Source: Lachnospiraceae bacterium
GTDB lineage: Bacteria; Bacillota; Clostridia; Lachnospirales; Lachnospiraceae
Length of the DNA stretch: 33,333 bases
Assembly: GCA_024695205.1 (NCBI GenBank)
Contig: JAILIQ010000132.1
Span: forward strand, 1 to 33,333
Direction of reading: 5' to 3'
A program made the position numbers and the translations under genes. The notes below the pieces were generated by a model. It worked only from the letters and a program-made list of their open reading frames with translations, was not told the origin of the DNA and made no database searches. Positions 8,417-17,486 of the stretch are shown piece after piece (positions within the stretch are counted from its first letter, which is position 1; each line of letters opens with the position of its first letter).

Positions 8417-10006
8417 TTATACTTCTTTTTTCTCAGGTATCAGCTGATTGTATGAAAATGTTTTAAAGCATGCGTACTCAGGCTGTTCCCTGTCTTCGCT
8501 CAAATCCTTGGCAAACATTCCGACCGTACATCCCACAAAACCACCGGCAACTTCGGTTGAAAGAGCTGATATGTCGATATTTTTGATCAGCGGTTTGATC
8601 TCCGGATCGGTACGCATCGCAACACTTGCAGTCAGTCCGGTAACGCATAAGAGTAACACTACATAAGTAGAATTAAATCTCTCCGCGATCAGAAGTTCTT
8701 CGACTCCGCCTGTTGCACGCATAACATAGCAGATACCGTTTGATACCTCGATCCTGAGATGATATCTCTCGTTCTGGAACAGCATAAGTCCCGCCGATGC
8801 TCCGGTGTAGAGGTTTTCCGCACTGAGTATCACGCTGGCTTCGAACGAGTGGCTGTCCTGTCTGATCGAAAGGTATGATATCTTCTTTTTATCGGCAATA
8901 GGACCTTTTTCACATTTAAGGAAAAGCCCTCTGCCCGGCTTGAACATGTACATATCGGGATCGGGATTACGAAGTGCCATAAACTCCGAGCCAAGTTTAT
9001 TCATTGTCGTGAAGTCGTAATTCTTACCATATCCAGGCAGTGAATTCTGTGCATATACGGTTTCATACTCCGGCAGATCGATCACAAGCTCTTTGGTTAG
9101 AGTACCTATCCCTGCATTCACAAGGGGCCAGTCATTCTCCCAGACAACCCTTGCAAGGAATGTTTCTCGTCCCATCGTGGTAAATCCGTTAATGGACCTT
9201 ACCGCAAGCACGACCATATACCAGTCGCCTTTTGATGTCTTGAAAAGATCTCCGTGTCCTACGTAACGGATCGGATAGCGCTGACCCAGGTGTCTGTGTG
9301 TAAATATCGGATTAACAAAATCATTTTCATACGGTCCGAATACATTGCGGCTGCGCGCAACACAAACGGCATGCTCAGGACCGGTTCCGCCCTCTGCGTG
9401 AAGCAGATAATAATAATCTCCTATCTTGTACAAATGCGGACCTTCGGGCCAGTGGATACCCTTCATCGCACCGTTCCAGACATTGTATTTTTCTCCGACC
9501 AGTGTAAATGTCCTTATATCAAATTCCTGAATATATATATACCAGTCTCCGTCGTATTTGCATCCGTCGGGATTGGGATGTGTTCCGATGTAATAGCATT
9601 TTCCGTCATCATCGAAGAACAACGAAGGGTCTATTCCGTCCGCACCTTCTATGAAATGCGGTTCCGACCATTCTCCTGCAGGATCTGTTGCCGTTACGAC
9701 AAAATTACCGTTCGGAACACAGACATTGGTGCAGATCACGTAGAATACACCTTTGCTATATCTTATCGTAGGTGCAAAAAGTCCGCGGGATACTCCGGCA
9801 TGCTCAAGAGGAAGCGGAAGCTGGCTCTCTCTCGTCAGGACATTTCCGATCTGTTCCCAATGCGCAAGATCCTTACTGTGCATGATCGGCAGTCCGGGAA
9901 AATATGAAAATGAAGAATTTACCAGATAAAAATCATCTCCCACCGCGCATATCGACGGATCCGGATAAAAACCGGGAAGTATTGGGTTTTTTGCGATAAC
10001 GGTCAT
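8417..10006 (-). CDS. Glycoside hydrolase family 43 (beta-xylosidase/arabinofuranosidase-like) with C-terminal beta-sandwich domain
   Basis: MTVIAKNPILPGFYPDPSICAVGDDFYLVNSSFSYFPGLPI; candidate catalytic residues in FYPDPS, DGIDPSLFFDD and HWPEGPHLYK all present; RBS TTGGAGGC before ATG 10006. Confidence 0.9.
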   Translation of the reverse strand: MTVIAKNPILPGFYPDPSICAVGDDFYLVNSSFSYFPGLPIMHSKDLAHWEQIGNVLTRESQLPLPLEHAGVSRGLFAPTIRYSKGVFYVICTNVCVPNGNFVVTATDPAGEWSEPHFIEGADGIDPSLFFDDDGKCYYIGTHPNPDGCKYDGDWYIYIQEFDIRTFTLVGEKYNVWNGAMKGIHWPEGPHLYKIGDYYYLLHAEGGTGPEHAVCVARSRNVFGPYENDFVNPIFTHRHLGQRYPIRYVGHGDLFKTSKGDWYMVVLAVRSINGFTTMGRETFLARVVWENDWPLVNAGIGTLTKELVIDLPEYETVYAQNSLPGYGKNYDFTTMNKLGSEFMALRNPDPDMYMFKPGRGLFLKCEKGPIADKKKISYLSIRQDSHSFEASVILSAENLYTGASAGLMLFQNERYHLRIEVSNGICYVMRATGGVEELLIAERFNSTYVVLLLCVTGLTASVAMRTDPEIKPLIKNIDISALSTEVAGGFVGCTVGMFAKDLSEDREQPEYACFKTFSYNQLIPEKKEV

Positions 10007-10046
10007 AAATGCCTCCAAAAAAATATATTGCTGTATCAATAAAAGA

Positions 10047-10075
10047 ATTATAAATGCTTTCAGAGTATAAGTAAA
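10047..10075 (-). promoter_or_regulatory. Probable promoter for GH43 operon
   Basis: Minus strand TTTACT (10075-10070), 17-nt spacer, TATAAT (10052-10047). Confidence 0.55.
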
Positions 10076-10156
10076 GCGGTCTTTCTTTGTATTTTCCGTT
10101 TATTTCTTAAGTAGTCTTACCTGCCGGATATCCTTAGGGGATTTCTCCTGGCATAG

Positions 10157-10187
10157 AAAACGGATGGTGCCCGGAAAACACCATCCG
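10157..10187 (-). terminator. Rho-independent terminator downstream of the 530-aa-ORF solute-binding protein gene
   Basis: CGGATGGTG...CACCATCCG hairpin (10161-10187) followed on the minus strand by TTTT. Confidence 0.75.
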
Positions 10188-10261
10188 CTTTTATTGATTT
10201 ACTATAGAAGACGATATACAGAATTATCTGTACCTCTTCCTAAGGAAAAAGCAATTATAAA

Positions 10262-11779
10262 TTACTTGTTAGCTGCATCAACATATGACTTCCAAGTATC
10301 ACGGATTGCTTCCTGAGCTGCTGCAACGTCAGCGTTAGGTCCGATACCCCACTGGAAATCGGGTCCAAGGTTAAGATCCGGAATAAGTCCGTGGTAAGCA
10401 ACTGTACCATGAGCAGCCTCAACCATCATAGGAACGGTCTCGTTCTTTGCTCTGTCATCGAAGTTACCATTCAGCTGTGCGTCAACAAGTACAGAGTTGT
10501 AATCCTCGAAACCGGGAACGGGCTCTGTGTAAAGGTTCCAAGCAAATGCAAGCTTGCCGGCCTTCATCTTGTCATAGTTTGAAGGAATAGCTACAGGGTT
10601 GTTAGACCAAACGTTAACAAGCTTACCCTGGGGTCCCTTCGGGAACATTACGAAGCCGATGTTACCAGCCATAGGTGCAAGGAAGTTGTTAGCGCCCATT
10701 GCTGCGTACTCATCTTCTACCATGAATCCAACTACACCACTAAGGAACTCTTCCTTGTAGTAATCCCACTGAACACCCTCAGGATCATGCTGATCGTACT
10801 TGTTGTACATATCAACTGCCCAGTTAAGAGCTTCTGTGGTCTGAGCGCTCTCAAGGTTGTAGAAGTATCCGTTGTTATCTTTGCCGATGTATGAACCATT
10901 GTTCGAGAAGATAGCTGCTGTGGTCATAACACCTTCGTTAACGGTAAGACCATAAACATCATCGACACCGTCTGAATCGGTATCTCTCTGAACCTTGCCC
11001 ATGTACTCATCGAACTTAGCCCATGTCCACTGATCATTCTTCTGAAGATCATAGATCTCGTTGGGATCGATACCAGCGTTCTTAAGAACTGTGGTATTGA
11101 AGTAAACACCTGTACGAGGCTCTGAAGCGCCTGCATACATACAATAGATAGCACCCTTCTTGCTGTACTGCTCATGAAGCAGGTTCTTCTGGAACTTGTC
11201 TTCGCTGAAGTCAAGTGCGGAAAGGGTTGAAAGGTCGAACATAAGTCCGTTGTTCATAGCTGATGTAACAGCAGGGTCATCACGAAGTGTGAATACGTAG
11301 TTGTTGCCATCATCCGGAATAGAAGCGTAATCAACGAAGTCCTGAGGAACTGTTCCCCAGTCGCCGATTGTGGTGCTCTCGATGGTGAAGTTGTACTCAG
11401 CCATGATCTCATCCCAGTAAGCATACTGAGCGGTATCGTAAGCGGTAAGGTTCTCTGTCTTTCTTCCGCTTGACCACCAGTCACGAACTACGATGTGCAT
11501 TCCACCGAGGTCGATCTTGTTGCCAAACTGGTCTACATAGATTCCGTCATCGTTAAGCTCGCAGTAGAACTCATCTGCGGGAACGTTCTTAACTTCCTTT
11601 GTAGGCTCAGGTGTTGTCTCAGTCTTTGTTTCCCCCTTGTTTTCCTCAGCCTTGGTAGGAGCTGCGGTAGGATCTGCGGGCTTATCTGCGCCAGAATCCT
11701 TAGTACAGCCGGCTGCGGTTACTGCCATAGCGGTTGCCATGAAAGCAGCAAAAATTCTTTGCAAATTTCTTTTTTTCAT
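10262..11779 (-). CDS. ABC transporter solute-binding lipoprotein (extracellular solute-binding protein family 1)
   Basis: Signal peptide with lipobox (AVTAAGC), Thr/Pro/Glu-rich linker, family-1 SBP motifs; start at 11779 (RBS AGGAGGA). Contains DTDSDGVDDVYG, a possible Ca-binding loop. Confidence 0.88.
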   Translation of the reverse strand: MKKRNLQRIFAAFMATAMAVTAAGCTKDSGADKPADPTAAPTKAEENKGETKTETTPEPTKEVKNVPADEFYCELNDDGIYVDQFGNKIDLGGMHIVVRDWWSSGRKTENLTAYDTAQYAYWDEIMAEYNFTIESTTIGDWGTVPQDFVDYASIPDDGNNYVFTLRDDPAVTSAMNNGLMFDLSTLSALDFSEDKFQKNLLHEQYSKKGAIYCMYAGASEPRTGVYFNTTVLKNAGIDPNEIYDLQKNDQWTWAKFDEYMGKVQRDTDSDGVDDVYGLTVNEGVMTTAAIFSNNGSYIGKDNNGYFYNLESAQTTEALNWAVDMYNKYDQHDPEGVQWDYYKEEFLSGVVGFMVEDEYAAMGANNFLAPMAGNIGFVMFPKGPQGKLVNVWSNNPVAIPSNYDKMKAGKLAFAWNLYTEPVPGFEDYNSVLVDAQLNGNFDDRAKNETVPMMVEAAHGTVAYHGLIPDLNLGPDFQWGIGPNADVAAAQEAIRDTWKSYVDAANK

Positions 11780-11941
11780 TTCTTCCTCCTTGTAAATTGA
11801 ATCGGCAAATGCCAATTTATTTAAATTGCGCGTACCGTACGGCCAAAAGTACATTCCGGGAGTCGCAGACGGTGTTGCAATTTAGATACATTTTTTTGAA
11901 TGGATCAGGAGTTTTGTAACTTAAAAAACATCACATGTTGG

Positions 11942-11970
11942 ATTATAGCATATCATTTTTCACATGTCTA
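11942..11970 (-). promoter_or_regulatory. Probable promoter for the lipoprotein SBP gene, flanked by TCACATGT direct repeats
   Basis: Minus strand TAGACA (11970-11965), 17-nt spacer, TATAAT (11947-11942); plus-strand TCACATGT at 11931-11938 and 11960-11967. Confidence 0.6.
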
Positions 11971-12093
11971 ATCATATTTAAACTTTTATATGCTGATATT
12001 TGCTATATTTCACAAAAATGAAATCTTTTTCCGGTTAATTTTCACATTTACGACAAAACATAAACCAAAAACCAACCGGCCGATGCAATTAGA

Positions 12094-13158
12094 TCACATC
12101 TTGATACCGGTACTTGCCAGACTTTCAACGAACTGTCTCTGTGCAAACAGATACAGCAGTATGATGGGCGTAACGATCATCAAGGTACCTGTTGAAAGTA
12201 TCTGGTTCGAACGTGCTACGGATACCGAAGCCTGCGATGCTCCGTTACCGGTCTGGTTACGTGCTACCTCTACACCAAGACTCGCAACGATCGTTGAAAG
12301 GCTTGTGCTGACAAGGGTAAGCTTGCTCAGGAACAGTCTTGAATAGAAACCGTCTGTCCACTGCCATACAAATGCAAACAGGAAGCACGATGTAATGATG
12401 GGCTTCGCCTGAGGAAGCATGATCCTGAAGAATGTCCTTAATGTGCCGCATCCGTCGATATATGCCGCCTCTTCAAGGTCTACGGGGATGTTACGGAAAT
12501 ACTGTCTTACCAGATAGATATAAAGTCCGTTTTTAAGTCCCATGCATCCAAGACTCATCAGATAATACGGAACTGCCGAACCACGAAGGTTAAGAGTATT
12601 GCCCGTAATGGCCTTGATGATCCCGAGTACGTCAAACATACTGAAGTGCAGGAACAATGAAGTCGAAACCGTCTGCGGCGGAACCATGATCAGCAGCATA
12701 ACGAAAGCAAACCACATGTTCTTGAGCGGGAACTTAAAACGTGCAAATCCGTATCCTACCAGCGTCGTCATAGCTACCTGAATGAGCGCTATGGACAGGG
12801 AAACAATAAGTGAATTAACGATACCCTTGCTGTAATTCATGATCTTGGCCGAAAGGATATAATTATCAACATTCGGATGGAGCGGTATCGAAATAACTAT
12901 GGGATTATACAGGTCCTGCTCTGTCATGAAGCTGACAGAGATCTTGTTAAGAACGGGCTGAAGGATCAGGAATACCAGACCGAACAGCAGGATTCCTCTT
13001 ACGATGCTTATAAATACCGAAAGCACTTTTCTCCTGAGCAGATAACCATTGGTAAGCCGGTTTCTCTCCCAAAAGGTTCTCTCTACCACGGCGCCGTCTG
13101 AAGAAGCAGGGCTTACAGCAGTTATATTATTGTCTTTTTTTGCTTTATCTTTCGTCAC
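12094..13158 (-). CDS. Carbohydrate ABC transporter permease (MalG-type)
   Basis: EEAAYIDGCGTLRTFFRIMLPQAKPI is the EAA loop of binding-protein-dependent permeases; multiple TM helices. Confidence 0.9.
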   Translation of the reverse strand: MTKDKAKKDNNITAVSPASSDGAVVERTFWERNRLTNGYLLRRKVLSVFISIVRGILLFGLVFLILQPVLNKISVSFMTEQDLYNPIVISIPLHPNVDNYILSAKIMNYSKGIVNSLIVSLSIALIQVAMTTLVGYGFARFKFPLKNMWFAFVMLLIMVPPQTVSTSLFLHFSMFDVLGIIKAITGNTLNLRGSAVPYYLMSLGCMGLKNGLYIYLVRQYFRNIPVDLEEAAYIDGCGTLRTFFRIMLPQAKPIITSCFLFAFVWQWTDGFYSRLFLSKLTLVSTSLSTIVASLGVEVARNQTGNGASQASVSVARSNQILSTGTLMIVTPIILLYLFAQRQFVESLASTGIKM

Positions 13159-14095
13159 TGTAGTACACCACCTTTGAGATTAAGAATGAAGTTATACCGA
13201 TAAATGCCATTATCACTATGAAGTATATCCAGGCCATCGCCGATGCCGGCCCGTATGACTGTTTGCTGACCATAACAGTCTGGATCTTGTCGATAACCTG
13301 ATTATCGGAACGCATACAGAAATCAACTACCGTATATACCCAGTTAACCAGGAACAGCGAGCTTACCATCGGGAAGGTAACCTTCCAGAGGCTCTCCCAT
13401 GCGGTACATCCGTCGATACTTGCGGCTTCGTACAAGCTTGAAGATATCGTCTGCAAACCTGACAGGAAGATTATGATCTGGATACCGGAGGCCATCGCCA
13501 CATCATAGATATTGTCGATGACTTCGAAGACCGTTTCATAAGCTCTTACGCCGACTCCCGCAGTTCTGAGTATGGTCTCTAAGGCAGCCGTAACACTTAT
13601 TCCCTGAGTCGTGGTCTCAACTGTCTGCTCAAGAACCTGCATGTACTGGTTGTTCGACTCAAGACCGAGCATAACACCCGATGAAAGAATTACGGGAAGG
13701 AAGAATATGGTTCTTACAAGTGCCCTGCCCTTGAATTCCTGATTCAGGATCAGCGAAACAAAGAAGCTGAATACGATTATCGCAAATGTATATATCAGCA
13801 TTCGCGTCAGCTCCTCGGTCAGGAGCCTTAAGTATTCGGGATCCGTTCTCAGAGCGAACCTGTAATTCTCGATTCCGATCGGACTATATGATACATTTCC
13901 GCTGCTTAGGATAACATCGCAGAAGCTCATATAAAGCGAATGGAACAGGGGCTTGACCATGAATGCCAAGAAACCGATAATGAACGGAAGGATAAACAGA
14001 TATCCGGATATCGCCTTGCTCTTCGCAAGACCGTCCATCTTGCCTCTCTTACGCTTTTTCGGTTTTACTTCTGCCGTACTTACCTGATTTTTCAT
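13145..14095 (-). CDS. Sugar ABC transporter permease (MalF-type)
   Basis: YEAASIDGCTAWESLWKVTFPMVSS EAA loop; overlaps the next permease gene by 14 nt. Confidence 0.9.
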   Translation of the reverse strand: MKNQVSTAEVKPKKRKRGKMDGLAKSKAISGYLFILPFIIGFLAFMVKPLFHSLYMSFCDVILSSGNVSYSPIGIENYRFALRTDPEYLRLLTEELTRMLIYTFAIIVFSFFVSLILNQEFKGRALVRTIFFLPVILSSGVMLGLESNNQYMQVLEQTVETTTQGISVTAALETILRTAGVGVRAYETVFEVIDNIYDVAMASGIQIIIFLSGLQTISSSLYEAASIDGCTAWESLWKVTFPMVSSLFLVNWVYTVVDFCMRSDNQVIDKIQTVMVSKQSYGPASAMAWIYFIVIMAFIGITSFLISKVVYYSDER

Positions 14096-14134
14096 ATCAA
14101 ATACTGCCCTTTCTTTTGAGCTATTTATTACTGT

Positions 14135-16729
14135 TTATCGAACCGCCTTATAGTTTCTGGCAGGAACCAGTGTTCCGTCCGGTGCAGTGTAATCTGCGAA
14201 ACTGTAGTTGACATATACCCTGGTACCGTCTGCATATACGGTACATGATACTTCGTTTGTCAGCTTCTCGTGATCGATCATTTCCTGATTGAAGATTCCG
14301 CCGAGTTCTTTGTTGTAATTATTGTAAATGGTACTGATCCTGTCCTTCCAGTTAGTGTACTCACATCCGTAATACTTGGTGTAGAGCGTATCCTGAAGGA
14401 TGAATGCGTCCTCATGCATAACAGTGAACATCAGACCTGCTCCGTATTCCGCGGAATAAAGGATCTCGTCTTCGATGTTGCCGCAGATATTAAGAGGCTC
14501 ACCGGTATAATTTACATAACCGTGTAATGCAAGCTGGAAGAACGGTATGTTCTTATCAAGGATCGTATACTGGCTTCCCGAAAGATCCGTCTCAACGATC
14601 ATGTCTACATAAGGAACGGCGTAATCATTACCCATTACGACGATCTGCTTCATACCCGAATCATTGACTGCTTTAAGTTTCTCGGTCTGAAGTTTCTTGG
14701 CTTTTTCACGGCTCACAGGATTCTTCTTGTAGAAATCGGAAGAAAGATCCATTCCGACATCTTCATAAGCGATTCCCGAATTATACTTGTCGCCGGCACC
14801 CTTAAGGGTATCCATCATCTCAAGTATCCTGTCGGGATGAAGCAGGAAGAAGCTGTCTGTACCCTCTCTTAACGCATAAGTTACGGCACTGAAAATATGG
14901 AGCTCAGCTCTCTGCTTGCCGACGAATTTGGCTGCATCCGTATAGGAGAAGAAGCCGTCAAACAGGTTGCTGTTGTAAGCATACTGTGTGATACCGTTCA
15001 GGCAGAGATCTATATTAAGATCCTTTGCGGTCTTTGAAAGCTTATCAAGTCCTTTCTTACCGCCAAGCTGTGAAAGAACCCTGGCCTTCGTAAGAACTTC
15101 CTGATTTACTCCGCCGTTGCACCATCCGGACAGCCTTACCGTGATATTGTTCATACCGTCGTTCTTTAACGATTTTAAAATATCTTCAGCCTGTTCAAAT
15201 GTTGTAAGAGCCAGAGGACGGGAAACGGGAATACCCATTACCTGTCTTACCTTATCAGCGGCGCCTACAATATCAAATACAACAGGAGCTTCTGTATCGG
15301 TATTGAGTGTCAGGTAGCTGCCGTATCTGTCTTTAAGATATGAGCCGTAAACCTTGGCCATATCAACGTAACTGCCCGAATCGATAAATCTGTATCTCTG
15401 TACGAGTGACTCGTCCTGAGGAAGATTCTCGTTAAATCCATAGATATCACTGGATGAGATCTGTCCTACATCATACTGCTCACGAGCCTTGATGGTGTAA
15501 AGAGCATTGACGAAATTGTAGCTGTGTACCCTGCCGCTTATATCGGCCTGGATACCTGCATATGAGGCGCCCTCTTCGATGAGGCAGATGAATGAGTCAT
15601 TGCCTTCCGAAATTCCGAAAAGGTTGTAATAAGCACGTGTATCATGAACGAGGTCATTCTTCTTCAGACAGATATCACGTCCGTAAACATTTGAGAAATA
15701 GTTGTTCTGAGAGTTCCTTCCGTTGTTGAAGTTGATCAGCGCTCCGCCGCCTTCCGGAACAAGGAGGAAACCTTCCTTATCGGTACCTGCGGCTCCGAAG
15801 TACGGAAGAACCGTAAGGTTTGTCACTCTGTATGATGAGGGGCTCTCAATGCTTGAGATGGGGACTTCCGCAATAAGATCGCTGCCGTCAAGCCTGTAGG
15901 TAACATCAACTCTGAAGATGGGCTTGTCACTGGTATTTTCAAGATTAACAAGAGCTTTGTCAGCCTCATAATCGGCTTCGGTATATCCTAAGTCTGCCAG
16001 TATGTTTTCAAGTGAAGGTTTACCGCCGGAAGCAGCCTCAAGTACATATATGGGTTCTTCTTCGATCATAGGATACTTTGCGATAAGATCCTGTTTCTTT
16101 TCTTCGTCCTTAACCTTCTTAAGATCATACTTGGTATACATACCCTGAATGTAGATCTTCTTGTTCATGTCAAGACCTGCGGTCAGTTCCTTGAATCTGT
16201 CCTCGGTCATCATAGGAGGTATGATATACTCTCTTTCGATATCACCTAATGAATAATGAACCGTTATATAGTCCGAACCCTGCTCGATATCATAGATACC
16301 GCGCGATGTGCTGAAAGAATACGAATCATACAGCGTATCAAGACCGTTCTGAGTGGTATGGTTGAGCAGTATCTCAGACTTGAGCTTGCCTTTTTCCGAC
16401 ATTTGGGCAATAGGGTCTGTATCTGCGCCATGAACCGATGAAGTCCACTCCTTGCCGCTTGACTTGACAAGCAGCGTAAAGTTGGTCGTCAAAGGGTCCA
16501 TCGTAAGCCTGAGCTTATCATTTTCGATGACGATGGGTTCCTCACTGCCTTCATATTTTTCGGGAATGACCGAAGGTTCATCGTCCTCTGCAGCACCGAA
16601 ACGTACGATCAGAAGAACGGCTACCACGATCACCGCAACGAAGACCAGAGGAAAGATCATGCTCTTCAGCGTTTTCTTAAACTCATTTATTCTTTCTCGT
16701 TTTACTTCAGGATTAATGTCTCTTCTCAT
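14135..16729 (-). CDS. DUF5696-like membrane-anchored protein (putative beta-sandwich + TIM-barrel, glycosidase-like)
   Basis: 864 aa; single N-terminal TM (MIFPLVFVAVIVVAVLLIVRF), long ectodomain, genomic neighbourhood typical of DUF5696. Family name from memory, fold inferred. Confidence 0.7.
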   Translation of the reverse strand: MRRDINPEVKRERINEFKKTLKSMIFPLVFVAVIVVAVLLIVRFGAAEDDEPSVIPEKYEGSEEPIVIENDKLRLTMDPLTTNFTLLVKSSGKEWTSSVHGADTDPIAQMSEKGKLKSEILLNHTTQNGLDTLYDSYSFSTSRGIYDIEQGSDYITVHYSLGDIEREYIIPPMMTEDRFKELTAGLDMNKKIYIQGMYTKYDLKKVKDEEKKQDLIAKYPMIEEEPIYVLEAASGGKPSLENILADLGYTEADYEADKALVNLENTSDKPIFRVDVTYRLDGSDLIAEVPISSIESPSSYRVTNLTVLPYFGAAGTDKEGFLLVPEGGGALINFNNGRNSQNNYFSNVYGRDICLKKNDLVHDTRAYYNLFGISEGNDSFICLIEEGASYAGIQADISGRVHSYNFVNALYTIKAREQYDVGQISSSDIYGFNENLPQDESLVQRYRFIDSGSYVDMAKVYGSYLKDRYGSYLTLNTDTEAPVVFDIVGAADKVRQVMGIPVSRPLALTTFEQAEDILKSLKNDGMNNITVRLSGWCNGGVNQEVLTKARVLSQLGGKKGLDKLSKTAKDLNIDLCLNGITQYAYNSNLFDGFFSYTDAAKFVGKQRAELHIFSAVTYALREGTDSFFLLHPDRILEMMDTLKGAGDKYNSGIAYEDVGMDLSSDFYKKNPVSREKAKKLQTEKLKAVNDSGMKQIVVMGNDYAVPYVDMIVETDLSGSQYTILDKNIPFFQLALHGYVNYTGEPLNICGNIEDEILYSAEYGAGLMFTVMHEDAFILQDTLYTKYYGCEYTNWKDRISTIYNNYNKELGGIFNQEMIDHEKLTNEVSCTVYADGTRVYVNYSFADYTAPDGTLVPARNYKAVR

Positions 16730-16775
16730 AACAGCTCCAATTTATTCATTAGTTTAAAGATGACCGTTGCGAGCT

Positions 16776-17432
16776 TTACAATCGGAACAGCAGCTCTTTA
16801 CCCAGCGAAACAAAATATGCGATACCCTGTGATATCATACTGAAGAACAGCATCAGGATGAAAATGATGATCAGCATTGCAACAAGCGAAGCAAACATGA
16901 ACAAGATGTTCTTGGCACCGGAGTATTCATGTATCTGCCCCATAGCAACCACGATCAGGATTCCCGCATAAACAAGCGAAATGGTGTTAAGCGTTGTATA
17001 GAACTGCGCTTCATCAACAGTAACGAAATTACTGAATATCGTGATCGGAACCATGACAACCGAATAAGGGAGCATGCCGTAGCAGGTAGCCATATAAACC
17101 TGACCGAGCCTTCCTTTTCCGTCGAACAGTGTCGTAAGTGCCCAGTTACCGACAACAAACAGAGCCAGAGGAAAGATGATACTTGCAATGTACAGGAAAA
17201 TGTTGATCTCTTCCCAGTTTACCACCTGAATTACGAAGCCGGTATACTTAAGTGACAGCAGTCGAACCATAACGGTAATAAACAAAATCGTATTGGCTGC
17301 GGCATAGGTCCCGCGCTTCTCATGCGTCAGATCCCAGAAACCGTCCATCGGATGGCTCATGCAATAAAACGCGAATTTCAGCGAATCAAGATACTTGTGA
17401 AATTTATCACTCTTGAATATAGCTATTTCCAT
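16776..17432 (-). CDS. Yip1-family multi-pass membrane protein
   Basis: 218 aa; several TM helices with Yip1-like spacing (HPMDGFWDLTHEKRGTYAAANTILF...FDGKGRLGQVYMATCYGMLPY). Confidence 0.75.
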   Translation of the reverse strand: MEIAIFKSDKFHKYLDSLKFAFYCMSHPMDGFWDLTHEKRGTYAAANTILFITVMVRLLSLKYTGFVIQVVNWEEINIFLYIASIIFPLALFVVGNWALTTLFDGKGRLGQVYMATCYGMLPYSVVMVPITIFSNFVTVDEAQFYTTLNTISLVYAGILIVVAMGQIHEYSGAKNILFMFASLVAMLIIIFILMLFFSMISQGIAYFVSLGKELLFRL

Positions 17433-17486
17433 ATCTACTCTTTCTCCACTCTATAATTATTTAGCTCCGATGAAACGAAACCGTTG

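Noticed and set aside
9254-9907. 217-aa plus-strand ORF antisense to GH43 gene
   Set aside because: GH43 on the opposite strand is unambiguous; this is a shadow frame.
10101-10140. GGATATCC/TGCC...GGCA dyads upstream of the GH43 promoter as a riboswitch
   Set aside because: They lie upstream of the predicted -35 and would not be in the GH43 transcript; pairing is short and imperfect.
12031-12085. CCGGTT...AACCGG inverted repeat after the permease gene as a terminator
   Set aside because: Loop of about 40 nt and no U-run following the stem on the minus strand; not a convincing terminator.
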